A stretch of DNA of 6,807 bases from an uncultured Eubacteriales bacterium (GCA_900549495.1 UROL01000100.1:1-6807); one strand, 5' to 3'. Shown: positions 1 through 6,746, numbered from the stretch's first letter. Notes: a model not told the origin generated them from the sequence alone. Numbers and translations: made by a program.

Positions 1-1335
1 CCCCAGGGGAATCCAGGGCTGCCCGGCGATAAGCCCCAGCAGGAACCAGAACACAATCAGCCCCAGGGCAATCCAGCAGCGCACCTGGGACCGGGAGCGG
101 AAATACAGGGCAAATTCCTGAATCGCCCAGGCGGAGGCGGCCCCCATCAGGCCGAAAATCAGGGAGAACATAATCTGTAAAATGGTAATGGAGGTCATAT
201 TCATGGCCACACACATACCGCAGAATACCTGGCTGATGCACAGCAGCACCCGGAATACCTTCCGGTTTCCGGAGCGGGGGCGGCACATGGCCTTCTCACC
301 GGGAATCATCGAGGCCGTCTTCCGGCACATCTTGGCGTACCCGGCGCTGCTGCAATTCACCACATCCCGGTTGTTGAACAGGGCCTGGAACACCCGGATT
401 TCAAAGAGGCTCCGCTCGTTGCCCATGTCCATCTGCTTTCGCAGCAGAATTTTGCTGCCGTTGGGCTGGATAACCAGATAGCCCATCTGGGCCCAGCTGA
501 GAACCATCATGGTCATGTCCCCGCCGGTCATGGTCAGGCGGCAGCCCAGCTCACCGGCGGAGATTCCCTCCGGGGGCAGGGTGGCCCGGGTGCGGGCAGG
601 GGGCAGGGTCCGCAGAAACAGCAGCCAGTACAGAATGGCCGCACCGGCGAAAATTCCCATGGGAATCAGCTCCGGGTTTCCCGTCCGCTGGTAAATCCGC
701 ACAGAGGGGAACATCTCCCGGGGCACCATCAGGGTCATCTGCACCGACTCATGGTCGTTCAGTCCCTTGATGCTGGTGCCGGTAATCATATTGTCGGTGA
801 CAATCAAATTCAAATCCGCTTCGAAGCCCACCTGCTGATAGGTGCTGGTGAACAGGGGGGTGCCGGTCACATTGTCTGGCAGGGTGACGATAAAGCTGAA
901 AACCTCCACCGGGTAGTCGAAGCCGCTGAGCATTGGCAGGCTCAGCTGGAGCTTCCGCTCCGTGGTGACCCCCACGGCCTTGGGCAGGGTATAGTCAAAC
1001 CGGACGGTGAACTCGCCGCTCATGCCCCCGGTGACCCGGCCCACATCCACCAGGGTGCGGCTGCCCACCCGGGAGGTGGCTACGGAGCTGCCGTTCATGG
1101 TGATTTTTTCTGCGCTGTAGGGCAGGGGAAAGGTCAGCCCGCTGTCGTTGCCCAGGAGCTTGAGGTTCACCGTCATGCTCACAAGACAGTCGCCGTCGGT
1201 ATTGACGGTGCAGTACAGGTCAATCTTGGTAGCGCAGCTCCCACCCTGGCTGCTGATGCTCTCCGCCGAGCCCCGAACCAGAAGCCCCGCCACAGCAATC
1301 ACAAAGGCGCACGCCACTGCCGCCCATCGCCTCAA
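1..1335 (-). CDS. DUF2207-like membrane protein, C-terminus beyond the window
   Basis: The minus strand stays open from a TTG start to the window edge, giving 445 residues with no stop. An N-terminal signal or anchor (MRRWAAV, then a hydrophobic stretch to about residue 20; possible cleavage after Ala24) leads into a beta-rich extracytoplasmic domain (about 30-215). A membrane segment follows at about 222-241. Next comes a cytoplasmic part with LPPEGISAGELG (253-264) and WAQMGYLVIQ (281-290), the pattern I associate with DUF2207 proteins such as E. coli YciQ. Further hydrophobic segments lie near 363-382, 383-407 and 418-437. The function of the family is not established. I chose TTG (1335-1333) because GAAGGGGG (1350-1343) precedes it by 7 bases and the protein then starts directly with a signal sequence; the alternative ATG at 1365 coincides with the predicted transcription start. 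The gene is divergent from the citrate operon and shows no obvious functional link to it. The ORF and membrane topology are secure; the family call is moderate. Confidence 0.75.
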   Translation of the reverse strand, partial: MRRWAAVACAFVIAVAGLLVRGSAESISSQGGSCATKIDLYCTVNTDGDCLVSMTVNLKLLGNDSGLTFPLPYSAEKITMNGSSVATSRVGSRTLVDVGRVTGGMSGEFTVRFDYTLPKAVGVTTERKLQLSLPMLSGFDYPVEVFSFIVTLPDNVTGTPLFTSTYQQVGFEADLNLIVTDNMITGTSIKGLNDHESVQMTLMVPREMFPSVRIYQRTGNPELIPMGIFAGAAILYWLLFLRTLPPARTRATLPPEGISAGELGCRLTMTGGDMTMMVLSWAQMGYLVIQPNGSKILLRKQMDMGNERSLFEIRVFQALFNNRDVVNCSSAGYAKMCRKTASMIPGEKAMCRPRSGNRKVFRVLLCISQVFCGMCVAMNMTSITILQIMFSLIFGLMGAASAWAIQEFALYFRSRSQVRCWIALGLIVFWFLLGLIAGQPWIPLG

Positions 1336-1342
1336 ACCAATT

Positions 1343-1350
1343 CCCCCTTC
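1343..1350 (-). promoter_or_regulatory. Ribosome binding site deciding a TTG start
   Basis: On the minus strand GAAGGGGG lies 7 bases before TTG (1335-1333). The competing in-frame ATG at 1365-1363 has only GCAGG directly abutting it, which is too close for a working site. An in-frame TAA lies four codons upstream of that ATG, so no longer start is possible. Confidence 0.6.
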
Positions 1351-1371
1351 CGTTTCTTCATTCATCCTGCC

Positions 1372-1400
1372 ATTTTACCATACAACCTCCCCAATTGCAA
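1372..1400 (-). promoter_or_regulatory. Candidate sigma-A promoter for the DUF2207-like gene
   Basis: Reading the minus strand, TTGCAA (1400-1395, 4 of 6 to the -35 consensus) is followed after 17 bases by TAAAAT (1377-1372, 5 of 6 to the -10 consensus). The -10 is preceded by TGG, giving an extended -10 (TGn). Transcription would start near 1365, leaving a leader of about 30 bases that contains the ribosome binding site of the TTG start. This is a pattern match only, with no experimental support. Confidence 0.5.
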
Positions 1401-1491
1401 GGATTTTTGGTGGCGCTTTTCCTGGACAAATCCGGTGCCCCGCAGCCCGCTGCCTGGCTTGGGAGATGGTGAAATTTTGCAAAGAAAATAG

Positions 1492-1519
1492 TTGACAAAT
1501 GCAAGCAGACAAGTATAAT
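1492..1519 (+). promoter_or_regulatory. Sigma-A promoter of the citrate operon
   Basis: A perfect TTGACA (1492-1497) and a perfect TATAAT (1514-1519) are separated by 16 bases, in a locally AT-rich stretch. The start of transcription should lie near 1526, giving a leader of about 34 bases before the ATG at 1560. The leader is too short for a riboswitch or T-box. With both hexamers perfect the core promoter should be strong, so control by repression would make sense. Confidence 0.85.
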
Positions 1520-1528
1520 TGTATACAA
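1519..1528. promoter_or_regulatory. Candidate GntR-family operator TTGTATACAA
   Basis: TTGTATACAA is a perfect 10-base palindrome that shares the last base of the -10 box and spans the expected transcription start. Its GT-N2-AC core fits the general operator style of GntR-family repressors. A second, looser inverted pair (TGTAT at 1520-1524 and ATACA at 1531-1535) overlaps it. A GntR regulator is the second gene of the operon, so it is the natural candidate ligand. The position would block RNA polymerase. The link between protein and site is inferred. Confidence 0.6.
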
Positions 1529-1544
1529 CGATACAGGAAACCAG

Positions 1545-1551
1545 AAAGGAG
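1545..1551 (+). promoter_or_regulatory. Ribosome binding site of the Re-citrate synthase gene
   Basis: AAAGGAG sits 8 bases before the ATG at 1560 and fixes this start. No better-placed start codon is present between the promoter and this point. Confidence 0.8.
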
Positions 1552-1559
1552 CCATCCCT

Positions 1560-2939
1560 ATGTTGGAGATATCCAGTAAAACAAACCTGTTGGAGCGGAA
1601 TTCTTATAAGTATTCCCTCCAGGATGTGGCAGAGCCGAATTTGCAGCGGGAGATTTATTCCTACGGCACCGTGCCCAAGGTGGCGTTTAACCACCGGCGA
1701 GTGCCGCTGAACATGCCGGAGGAGATCTGGATTACCGATACCTCCCTGCGGGATGGGCAGCAGTCGGTGGAGCCTTACACCGTGGAGCAGATTGTGAATA
1801 TCTACAAGCTCCTCAACCGCCTGGGCGGGCCCTATGGCATTATCCGGCAGACCGAGTTCTTTATTTATAGTAAGAAAGACCGGCAGGCTCTGGAAAAGTG
1901 CATGGAGCTGGGGCTGAAATTCCCGGAAATCACCAGCTGGATTCGGGCCAGTAAAGAGGACTTCAAGCTGGTGAAGGATCTGGGCATCAAGGAGACCGGC
2001 ATTCTGGTGTCCTGCTCGGACTATCACATTTTTAAGAAAATGAAGATGACCCGCTCCCAGGTGCTGGACTACTACCTGGGCACGGTGAAGGATGCCTTCG
2101 ATGCCGGGGTCATTCCCCGCTGCCATCTGGAGGATATCACCCGGGCGGATTTCTACGGCTTTGTGGTGCCCTTTGTCAATGAATTGCAGCGGCTGTCCCG
2201 GGAGGCGGGAATCCCTGTGAAGATTCGGGCCTGCGATACCATGGGCTACGGCGTGCCCTATACCGAGGCCGCCCTGCCCCGGTCTGTTGCCGGTATTGTC
2301 TACGGCTTGCAGCACTATGCCGACGTGCCCAGCGAATGCCTGGAATGGCACGGCCACAACGACTTCTATAAGGCCGTGACCAACGCCTCCACCGCCTGGC
2401 TGTACGGCGCCTGCGCCGTAAATTGCAGTCTGCTGGGCATTGGCGAGCGCACCGGCAACATCCCCCTGGAGGCCATGGTGTTTGAGTATGCCTCCCTCCG
2501 GGGCTCCCTGGACGGCATGGATTCCACGGTGATTACGGAAATCGGCGAATATTTTGAGAAGGAAATCGGCTACAAGGTGCCCCCCATGACCCCCTTCGTG
2601 GGTGCCAATTTCAATGCCACCCGGGCCGGGGTTCACGCCGACGGACTGATGAAGGATGCGGAAATCTATACCATCTTCGACACCGAAAAGCTGCTGAACC
2701 GCCCCGCCACGGTGGAAATCGGCAAGACCTCCGGGGCGGCGGGAATTGCCTACTGGATTAACCAGCACTTCCGCCTGAAGGACGAGGCGCAGAAGGTGCA
2801 GAAGCACGACCCCCTGGTGACCCAGCTGAAGGAATGGGTGGACAGGGAATACGAGGACGGCCGGGTGACCATGATTGCCCACAGCGAGATTCTGGACAAG
2901 ATTCAGGAATTTGCCCCGGGCCGGTTCCCCGTGGAATAA
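1560..2939 (+). CDS. Re-citrate synthase (homocitrate/isopropylmalate synthase family)
   Basis: This enzyme probably condenses oxaloacetate with acetyl-CoA to citrate in the cytoplasm (EC 2.3.3.3 type), the entry step to 2-oxoglutarate and glutamate. The 459-residue protein has a DRE-TIM barrel of the HMGL family. It shows TDTSLRDGQQS at 59-69 (Arg64, Asp65), LEDITRAD at 190-197, CDTMGYG at 225-231, the metal-ligand motif WHGHND at 263-268 (His264, His266) and GERTGN at 295-300. FNATRAGVHADG (351-362) corresponds to the conserved C-terminal TSGIH-type segment. An N-terminal arm of about 50 residues precedes the barrel, and there is no room for the leucine-binding regulatory domain of LeuA. 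The aconitase and isocitrate dehydrogenase genes in the same operon favour citrate synthase over homocitrate or isopropylmalate synthase. As I recall, this matches the Re-citrate synthases of Clostridium kluyveri and C. acetobutylicum. Family assignment is secure; substrate is inferred from context and remembered similarity. Confidence 0.85.
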   Translation: MLEISSKTNLLERNSYKYSLQDVAEPNLQREIYSYGTVPKVAFNHRRVPLNMPEEIWITDTSLRDGQQSVEPYTVEQIVNIYKLLNRLGGPYGIIRQTEFFIYSKKDRQALEKCMELGLKFPEITSWIRASKEDFKLVKDLGIKETGILVSCSDYHIFKKMKMTRSQVLDYYLGTVKDAFDAGVIPRCHLEDITRADFYGFVVPFVNELQRLSREAGIPVKIRACDTMGYGVPYTEAALPRSVAGIVYGLQHYADVPSECLEWHGHNDFYKAVTNASTAWLYGACAVNCSLLGIGERTGNIPLEAMVFEYASLRGSLDGMDSTVITEIGEYFEKEIGYKVPPMTPFVGANFNATRAGVHADGLMKDAEIYTIFDTEKLLNRPATVEIGKTSGAAGIAYWINQHFRLKDEAQKVQKHDPLVTQLKEWVDREYEDGRVTMIAHSEILDKIQEFAPGRFPVE

Positions 2940-2952
2940 GGAGGCGGAAGCG

Positions 2953-3600
2953 ATGTTCAAATCCATATCCCTGGCAGACCAGGTGTTTGAAAAGCTGGAA
3001 AGCGATATTGTCTCCGGGGTATATCCCCGGGGGGAGATTCTCACGGAGCTGAAGCTGGTGGAGCAGCTAAACGTCAGCCGTACCCCCATCCGGGAGGCCC
3101 TGCGCCGCCTGGAGCAGGAGCGCCTGATTCAGGACACCGGCAAGGGCAGCCTGGTGCTGGGCATCACCCTGGACGATCTGGTGGACATCATGGATATCCG
3201 CCTGCGCTGCGAGGGCCTGGCCGCCCGGTACGCCGCCGCCAACCGCACCCAGGAGGAGGCTGACCGGCTGCAGCATCTGATGGAATTGCAGGACTTCTAC
3301 GCCGCCAAGGGGGACTACGACCACCTGCGGGAGATTGACGACGAGTTCCACGACTGCATCTATGCCTTCTGCGGCCGCCATGTCCTCACCGATACCCTGC
3401 GGCCCCTGCACCGCAAAACCCAGCGCTACCGCCGGGGCTCCATTGCCAACGCCCAGCGGCGGCAGCACAGCACCGAGGAGCACCGGGCCATCAGCCAGGC
3501 CATCTGCGCCGGTAATCCGGAGCTGGCAGACGAAATGATGACCCGCCATATTCAAAATGCCAAGGAAAGCATGATTGAGAGGTTCAGCAAAAATGGGTAA
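2953..3600 (+). CDS. GntR-family transcriptional regulator, FCD (FadR-like) subfamily
   Basis: This is a 215-residue DNA-binding regulator. The N-terminal winged helix-turn-helix covers about residues 5-70, with the recognition region VSRTPIREALRRLEQERLI (41-59) typical of GntR proteins. The rest is an all-helical FCD effector domain. Its likely metal or ligand residues are present: Asp129 and His133 in DDEFH, His177 in EEHRAI and His199 in RHI. The domain therefore looks intact and could bind a carboxylate through a metal ion; citrate or 2-oxoglutarate would be logical but this is a guess. AAGGAGG (2938-2944), overlapping the previous stop codon, lies 8 bases before the ATG. The gene begins 13 bases after the synthase gene and overlaps the aconitase gene by 8 bases. 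It probably controls its own operon through the palindrome at 1519-1528. The family call is secure; target and effector are inferred. Confidence 0.9.
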   Translation: MFKSISLADQVFEKLESDIVSGVYPRGEILTELKLVEQLNVSRTPIREALRRLEQERLIQDTGKGSLVLGITLDDLVDIMDIRLRCEGLAARYAAANRTQEEADRLQHLMELQDFYAAKGDYDHLREIDDEFHDCIYAFCGRHVLTDTLRPLHRKTQRYRRGSIANAQRRQHSTEEHRAISQAICAGNPELADEMMTRHIQNAKESMIERFSKNG

Positions 3601-5518
3601 GACGATTGCACAAAAAATCATTGCCAGTCACCTGGTCTCCGGGGACATGACCCCGGGCAGCGAAATCGCCCTGAAAATCGACCAGACCCTGACCCAGGAT
3701 GCCACCGGCACCATGGCCTATCTGGAATTTGAATCCATGGATATTCCCCAGGTGAAAACCGAGTTCTCCATCGCCTATGTGGACCACAATACCCTGCAAT
3801 GCGGCTTTATGAACGCCGACGACCACCAATACCTGCAAACCGTCACCGCCAAGCACGGTGTCCGCTTCTCCCGGCCGGGCAACGGCATCTGCCATCAGGT
3901 GCATCTGGAGCGCTTCGGCAAGCCGGGGAAGACCCTTATCGGCTCCGATTCCCACACCCCCACCGGCGGCGGCCTGGGGATGCTGGCCTTCGGTGCCGGG
4001 GGCATGGACGTGGCCGTGGCCATGGGCGGCGGCGCCTACTATATTACCATGCCCAGGATGTTCAAGGTGGAGCTGACAGGAAAGCTCCGGCCCTTTGTCA
4101 CCGCCAAGGATGTGTCCCTGAAGCTGCTGGAGATTCTCTCTGTCAAGGGGGGCGTGGGGGCCATTGTGGAGTGGGGCGGCCCGGGCATCGACACCCTGAC
4201 GGTGCCGGAGCGGGCTACCATCACCAATATGGGCACCGAGCTGGGGGCCACCACCTCCATTTTCCCCTCTGACCGGCGCACCCGGGAATTTTTGGCGGCC
4301 CAGGGCCGGGAGGAAGACTTCCTGCCCCTGGAAAGCGATAAGGACGCAGTATACGACCGGGTGATTCCCATTGACTTGAGCACCCTGGAGCCCATGGTGG
4401 CCTGCCCCCATAGCCCGGACAATGTGGTGGCGGTGTCCTCCCTCAAGGGCACCAGGGTTCAGCAGGTGTGCATCGGCTCCTGCACCAATTCCTCTCTGAC
4501 AGATCTATTGAAGGTGGCTGCCATCCTGAAGGGCCGCCAGGTGGCACCGGGGGTGGATTTGTCCGTGTCCCCCGGCTCCCGGCAGGTGCTTTCCATGTTG
4601 GCAGACTGCGGCGCTCTGACGGACATTCTGGCCAGTGGTGCCCGGCTGCTGGAATGCGCCTGCGGCCCTTGCATCGGCATGGGCTTCTCCCCCAACTCCG
4701 GGGGCGTGAGCCTGCGGACCTTCAACCGGAATTTCCTGGGCCGCAGCGGCACCAAGGATGCCCAGGTGTATCTGGTCTCCCCGGAGACGGCGGCGGCCTC
4801 GGCCCTCACCGGCTTCCTCACCGACCCCACCACCCTGCCCCCCATTCCGGAAATCCGGATGCCGGAGCATTTCCGGATTGACGACTCCGGCGTATTGCAG
4901 CCCCTGCCCCCGGACCAGGCGGCCCGGGCAGAGGTGCTCCGGGGGCCCAACATCCGGCCCTTCCCCAAGGGGCGGAAGGTGCCCGATTCCCTGTGCGCCC
5001 AACTGGTGCTGAAGGTGGGGGACAACATCACCACCGACCACATCATGCCCGCCGGGGCCAAGGTGCTGCCCTACCGCTCCAACATTCCCAAGATGAGCGA
5101 ATTCTGCTTCGAGGTCTGCGATCCGGACTTCCCCGCCCGGGCCAAGGCCGCCGGAGACGGCGTAATTCTGGGGGGCAGCAACTACGGCCAGGGCTCCTCC
5201 CGGGAACATGCGGCCCTGGTGCCCATGTACCTGGGCATCCGGGCGGTGGTAGCCAAGAGCTTCGCCCGGATTCACGCCGCCAATCTGGTGAATGCGGGAA
5301 TTCTGCCCCTGACCTTTGAAAATGAAAGCGACTATGCCCGCTTCGACCAGGGAGACACCCTCTCCCTGTGTCAGCTTCACCAGGGCATGGACACCGGCTT
5401 TGTCACCCTGCGTAGTGACCGTGGCCAGGAGGCCCGGCTGCGCTGCACCCTCACCCCCCGGCAGAAGGCCATTTTGCTGGCAGGGGGTCTGCTGGAATAC
5501 ACCAAGGAGGGAAATTGA
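3593..5518 (+). CDS. Aconitate hydratase (aconitase), clostridial ~640-residue type
   Basis: Aconitase interconverts citrate and isocitrate through cis-aconitate with a [4Fe-4S] cluster. The 641-residue protein has all three cluster cysteines: Cys297 in IGSCTNSS (294-301), and Cys357 and Cys360 in CACGPCIGMG. Other signatures are VDHN (63-66), IGSDSHTPT (116-124) and the C-terminal swivel domain with GDNITTDHIMPAG (476-488) and SNYGQGSSREHAAL (529-542), which holds the catalytic Ser and Arg. The length fits the compact clostridial/mitochondrial-like class rather than the ~890-residue AcnA. I start at ATG 3593, preceded by GAGAGG with 10 bases between; the protein then begins MGKTIAQKII, as expected for this class. 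An in-frame TTG at 3575 is possible but has no good ribosome binding site. The start lies inside the end of the regulator gene, so translation is probably coupled. Homoaconitase is the main alternative, and the neighbours argue against it. Confidence 0.93.
   Translation: MGKTIAQKIIASHLVSGDMTPGSEIALKIDQTLTQDATGTMAYLEFESMDIPQVKTEFSIAYVDHNTLQCGFMNADDHQYLQTVTAKHGVRFSRPGNGICHQVHLERFGKPGKTLIGSDSHTPTGGGLGMLAFGAGGMDVAVAMGGGAYYITMPRMFKVELTGKLRPFVTAKDVSLKLLEILSVKGGVGAIVEWGGPGIDTLTVPERATITNMGTELGATTSIFPSDRRTREFLAAQGREEDFLPLESDKDAVYDRVIPIDLSTLEPMVACPHSPDNVVAVSSLKGTRVQQVCIGSCTNSSLTDLLKVAAILKGRQVAPGVDLSVSPGSRQVLSMLADCGALTDILASGARLLECACGPCIGMGFSPNSGGVSLRTFNRNFLGRSGTKDAQVYLVSPETAAASALTGFLTDPTTLPPIPEIRMPEHFRIDDSGVLQPLPPDQAARAEVLRGPNIRPFPKGRKVPDSLCAQLVLKVGDNITTDHIMPAGAKVLPYRSNIPKMSEFCFEVCDPDFPARAKAAGDGVILGGSNYGQGSSREHAALVPMYLGIRAVVAKSFARIHAANLVNAGILPLTFENESDYARFDQGDTLSLCQLHQGMDTGFVTLRSDRGQEARLRCTLTPRQKAILLAGGLLEYTKEGN
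5504..5511 (+). promoter_or_regulatory. Ribosome binding site deciding the isocitrate dehydrogenase start
   Basis: AAGGAGGG inside the end of the aconitase gene lies 9 bases before ATG 5521. A TTG two codons upstream (5515) would have only 3 bases of spacing, so ATG 5521 is preferred. Because this site serves a start well upstream of the conserved enzyme core, it supports real translation of the N-terminal extension. Confidence 0.75.
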
Positions 5519-5520
5519 TA

Positions 5521-6699
5521 ATGGAAAAGGCCATAGAAAAGGCGCTGAACGCCCTGGGGGATGCGGTGAAGGAATCCATCGACCGGGAGAGCCAGATTAT
5601 CCGCGCAGTGGATGCCTTCCGGGTGCTGCTGCGGCAGCAGCTGGAGCGGATAGACAATATGGACACCCGAAAGGTGGACTTCTCCCAAAAGGAAACCGTC
5701 ACCATCGGCATTGTCAACGGCGACGGCATCGGAGAGGTGATTGTGCCCCAGGCCAAGCGGGTGCTGGAAACCCTGCTGGCGGATGAGATTCTCAGCGGCA
5801 GGGTGGTTGTCAAGCAGATTCAGGGCCTTACCATCGAAAACCGTCTGGCCCTGGGGGAGAGCGTCCCCAAAGAGGTGCTGGAGGATATCAAGAGCTGCGA
5901 CGTGCTGCTGAAGGGCCCCACCACCACCCCCATGGGGGGGAAGATGGAAAGCGCCAACGTCACCCTGCGCCGGGAGCTGGATTTGTACGCCAACGTCCGG
6001 CCGGTGAGCATCCCGGAGGAGGGCATCGACTGGATGTTCTTCCGGGAGAACACCGAGGGGGAGTACGTACTGGGCAGCCGGGGCGTGGCCCTGGATGGCA
6101 TGGCGGTGGATTTCAAGGTCACCACCGATGCCGGAACCCGGCGGATTGCCCGGGCCGCCTTTGACTACGCCCGGCAGAACGGCAAGACCCGGGTGAGCAT
6201 TGTTACCAAGGCCAACATTATGAAGAAAACCGACGGAAAATTCACGGACATTGCCCACGAGGTGGCCAAGGAATATCCGGAAATCGGGGTGGACGACTGG
6301 TATATTGACATTATGACCGCCAATCTGGTGAACCCCGCCATACGCAGCCAGTTCCAGGTGGTGCTGCTGCCCAATCTCTACGGCGACATCATCACCGACG
6401 AGGCCGCCCAGCTTCAGGGAGGGGTGGGCACGGCGGGCAGCGCCAACATCGGCGACCGCTTTGCCATGTTCGAGGCCATCCACGGCTCCGCCCCCCGGCT
6501 GATGGAGCAGGGACTGGGGGACTACGCCAGCCCCCAGAGCATCCTGAAGGCCGAGGCCATGCTCCTGCGCCACATCTGCCGCCCCCAGGCCGCAGAGCGC
6601 CTGGAAAAAGCCCTGGCCGCCAACCCCCTCCCCATCACCGGCGACAAATCCGGCGTCACCTGCCAGGAATACACCACCACCCTGCTGACATTGCTTTGA
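5521..6699 (+). CDS. Isocitrate dehydrogenase with an N-terminal helical extension
   Basis: This enzyme oxidatively decarboxylates isocitrate to 2-oxoglutarate, finishing the pathway. The 392-residue protein has the isocitrate/isopropylmalate dehydrogenase fold from about residue 58 (IGIVNGDGIGEV at 62-73). The substrate loop has Ser144, Asn146, Arg150 and Arg160, spaced exactly like Ser113, Asn115, Arg119 and Arg129 of E. coli Icd, which favours isocitrate over isopropylmalate or homoisocitrate. RENTEGEY (175-182), Lys230 and the metal-binding NLYGDIITD (285-293) are intact. In the coenzyme site HGSAPRL (321-327), Arg326-Leu327 replace both the Lys-Tyr of NADP enzymes and the Asp-Ile of NAD enzymes, so coenzyme choice is unclear. 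Residues 1-57 form a charged, probably helical extension absent from typical ~335-residue relatives. The gene begins 2 bases after the aconitase stop and is the last gene visible in the operon. Confidence 0.88.
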   Translation: MEKAIEKALNALGDAVKESIDRESQIIRAVDAFRVLLRQQLERIDNMDTRKVDFSQKETVTIGIVNGDGIGEVIVPQAKRVLETLLADEILSGRVVVKQIQGLTIENRLALGESVPKEVLEDIKSCDVLLKGPTTTPMGGKMESANVTLRRELDLYANVRPVSIPEEGIDWMFFRENTEGEYVLGSRGVALDGMAVDFKVTTDAGTRRIARAAFDYARQNGKTRVSIVTKANIMKKTDGKFTDIAHEVAKEYPEIGVDDWYIDIMTANLVNPAIRSQFQVVLLPNLYGDIITDEAAQLQGGVGTAGSANIGDRFAMFEAIHGSAPRLMEQGLGDYASPQSILKAEAMLLRHICRPQAAERLEKALAANPLPITGDKSGVTCQEYTTTLLTLL

Positions 6700-6714
6700 T
6701 GGCATGGTAACTGA

Positions 6715-6746
6715 GTTTCGTAGGGGCGATGAAAATCGCCCGAAAC
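6715..6746. repeat. Bulged inverted repeat with GAAA loop after the operon
   Basis: GGGCGAT (6724-6730) and ATCGCCC (6735-6741) form a perfect 7-base-pair stem closed by the loop GAAA. It extends outward as GTTTC (6715-6719) with GAAAC (6742-6746), leaving a 4-base bulge on the left. No run of T follows, so it is not a standard intrinsic terminator, though it could protect the 3' end of the operon mRNA. The TAGGGGCGAT...ATCGCCCG style resembles short hairpin repeats scattered between genes in many clostridial genomes; that comparison is from memory. Confidence 0.6.

Noticed and set aside
1358..1381. Seven-codon minus-strand reading frame (MVKWQDE) with GGAGG 4 bases upstream, overlapping the possible ATG of the DUF2207-like gene; could be a leader peptide.
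   Set aside because: The predicted minus-strand -10 box (1372-1377) lies inside it and transcription would start downstream of its ATG, so it is unlikely to be transcribed from that promoter.
751..1491. Plus-strand open frame opposite the DUF2207-like gene.
   Set aside because: The minus-strand frame has a signal sequence, membrane segments and family-like motifs; the plus-strand frame has none and runs through the divergent promoter region.
1519..1559. Possible riboswitch, T-box or CcpA (cre) control element in the operon leader.
   Set aside because: The leader is only about 34 bases, with no room for a structured element. The best cre alignment around 1523-1536 mismatches most fixed positions.
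1362..3089. Long minus-strand open frame (575 codons) across the synthase gene.
   Set aside because: It is antisense to a gene with clear family motifs, has a composition rich in His, Gly and Gln typical of GC-rich antisense frames, and shows no recognisable domain.
5377..6705. Long minus-strand open frame (442 codons) opposite isocitrate dehydrogenase, and a similar one at 4505-5380.
   Set aside because: Both mirror conserved genes on the other strand, have no convincing start signals, and read as low-complexity His/Gly-rich antisense translation.
6724..6741. Intrinsic terminator for the operon.
   Set aside because: The stem is good but it is followed by GAAACGTCATGG, not by a run of T, so I list it only as an inverted repeat.
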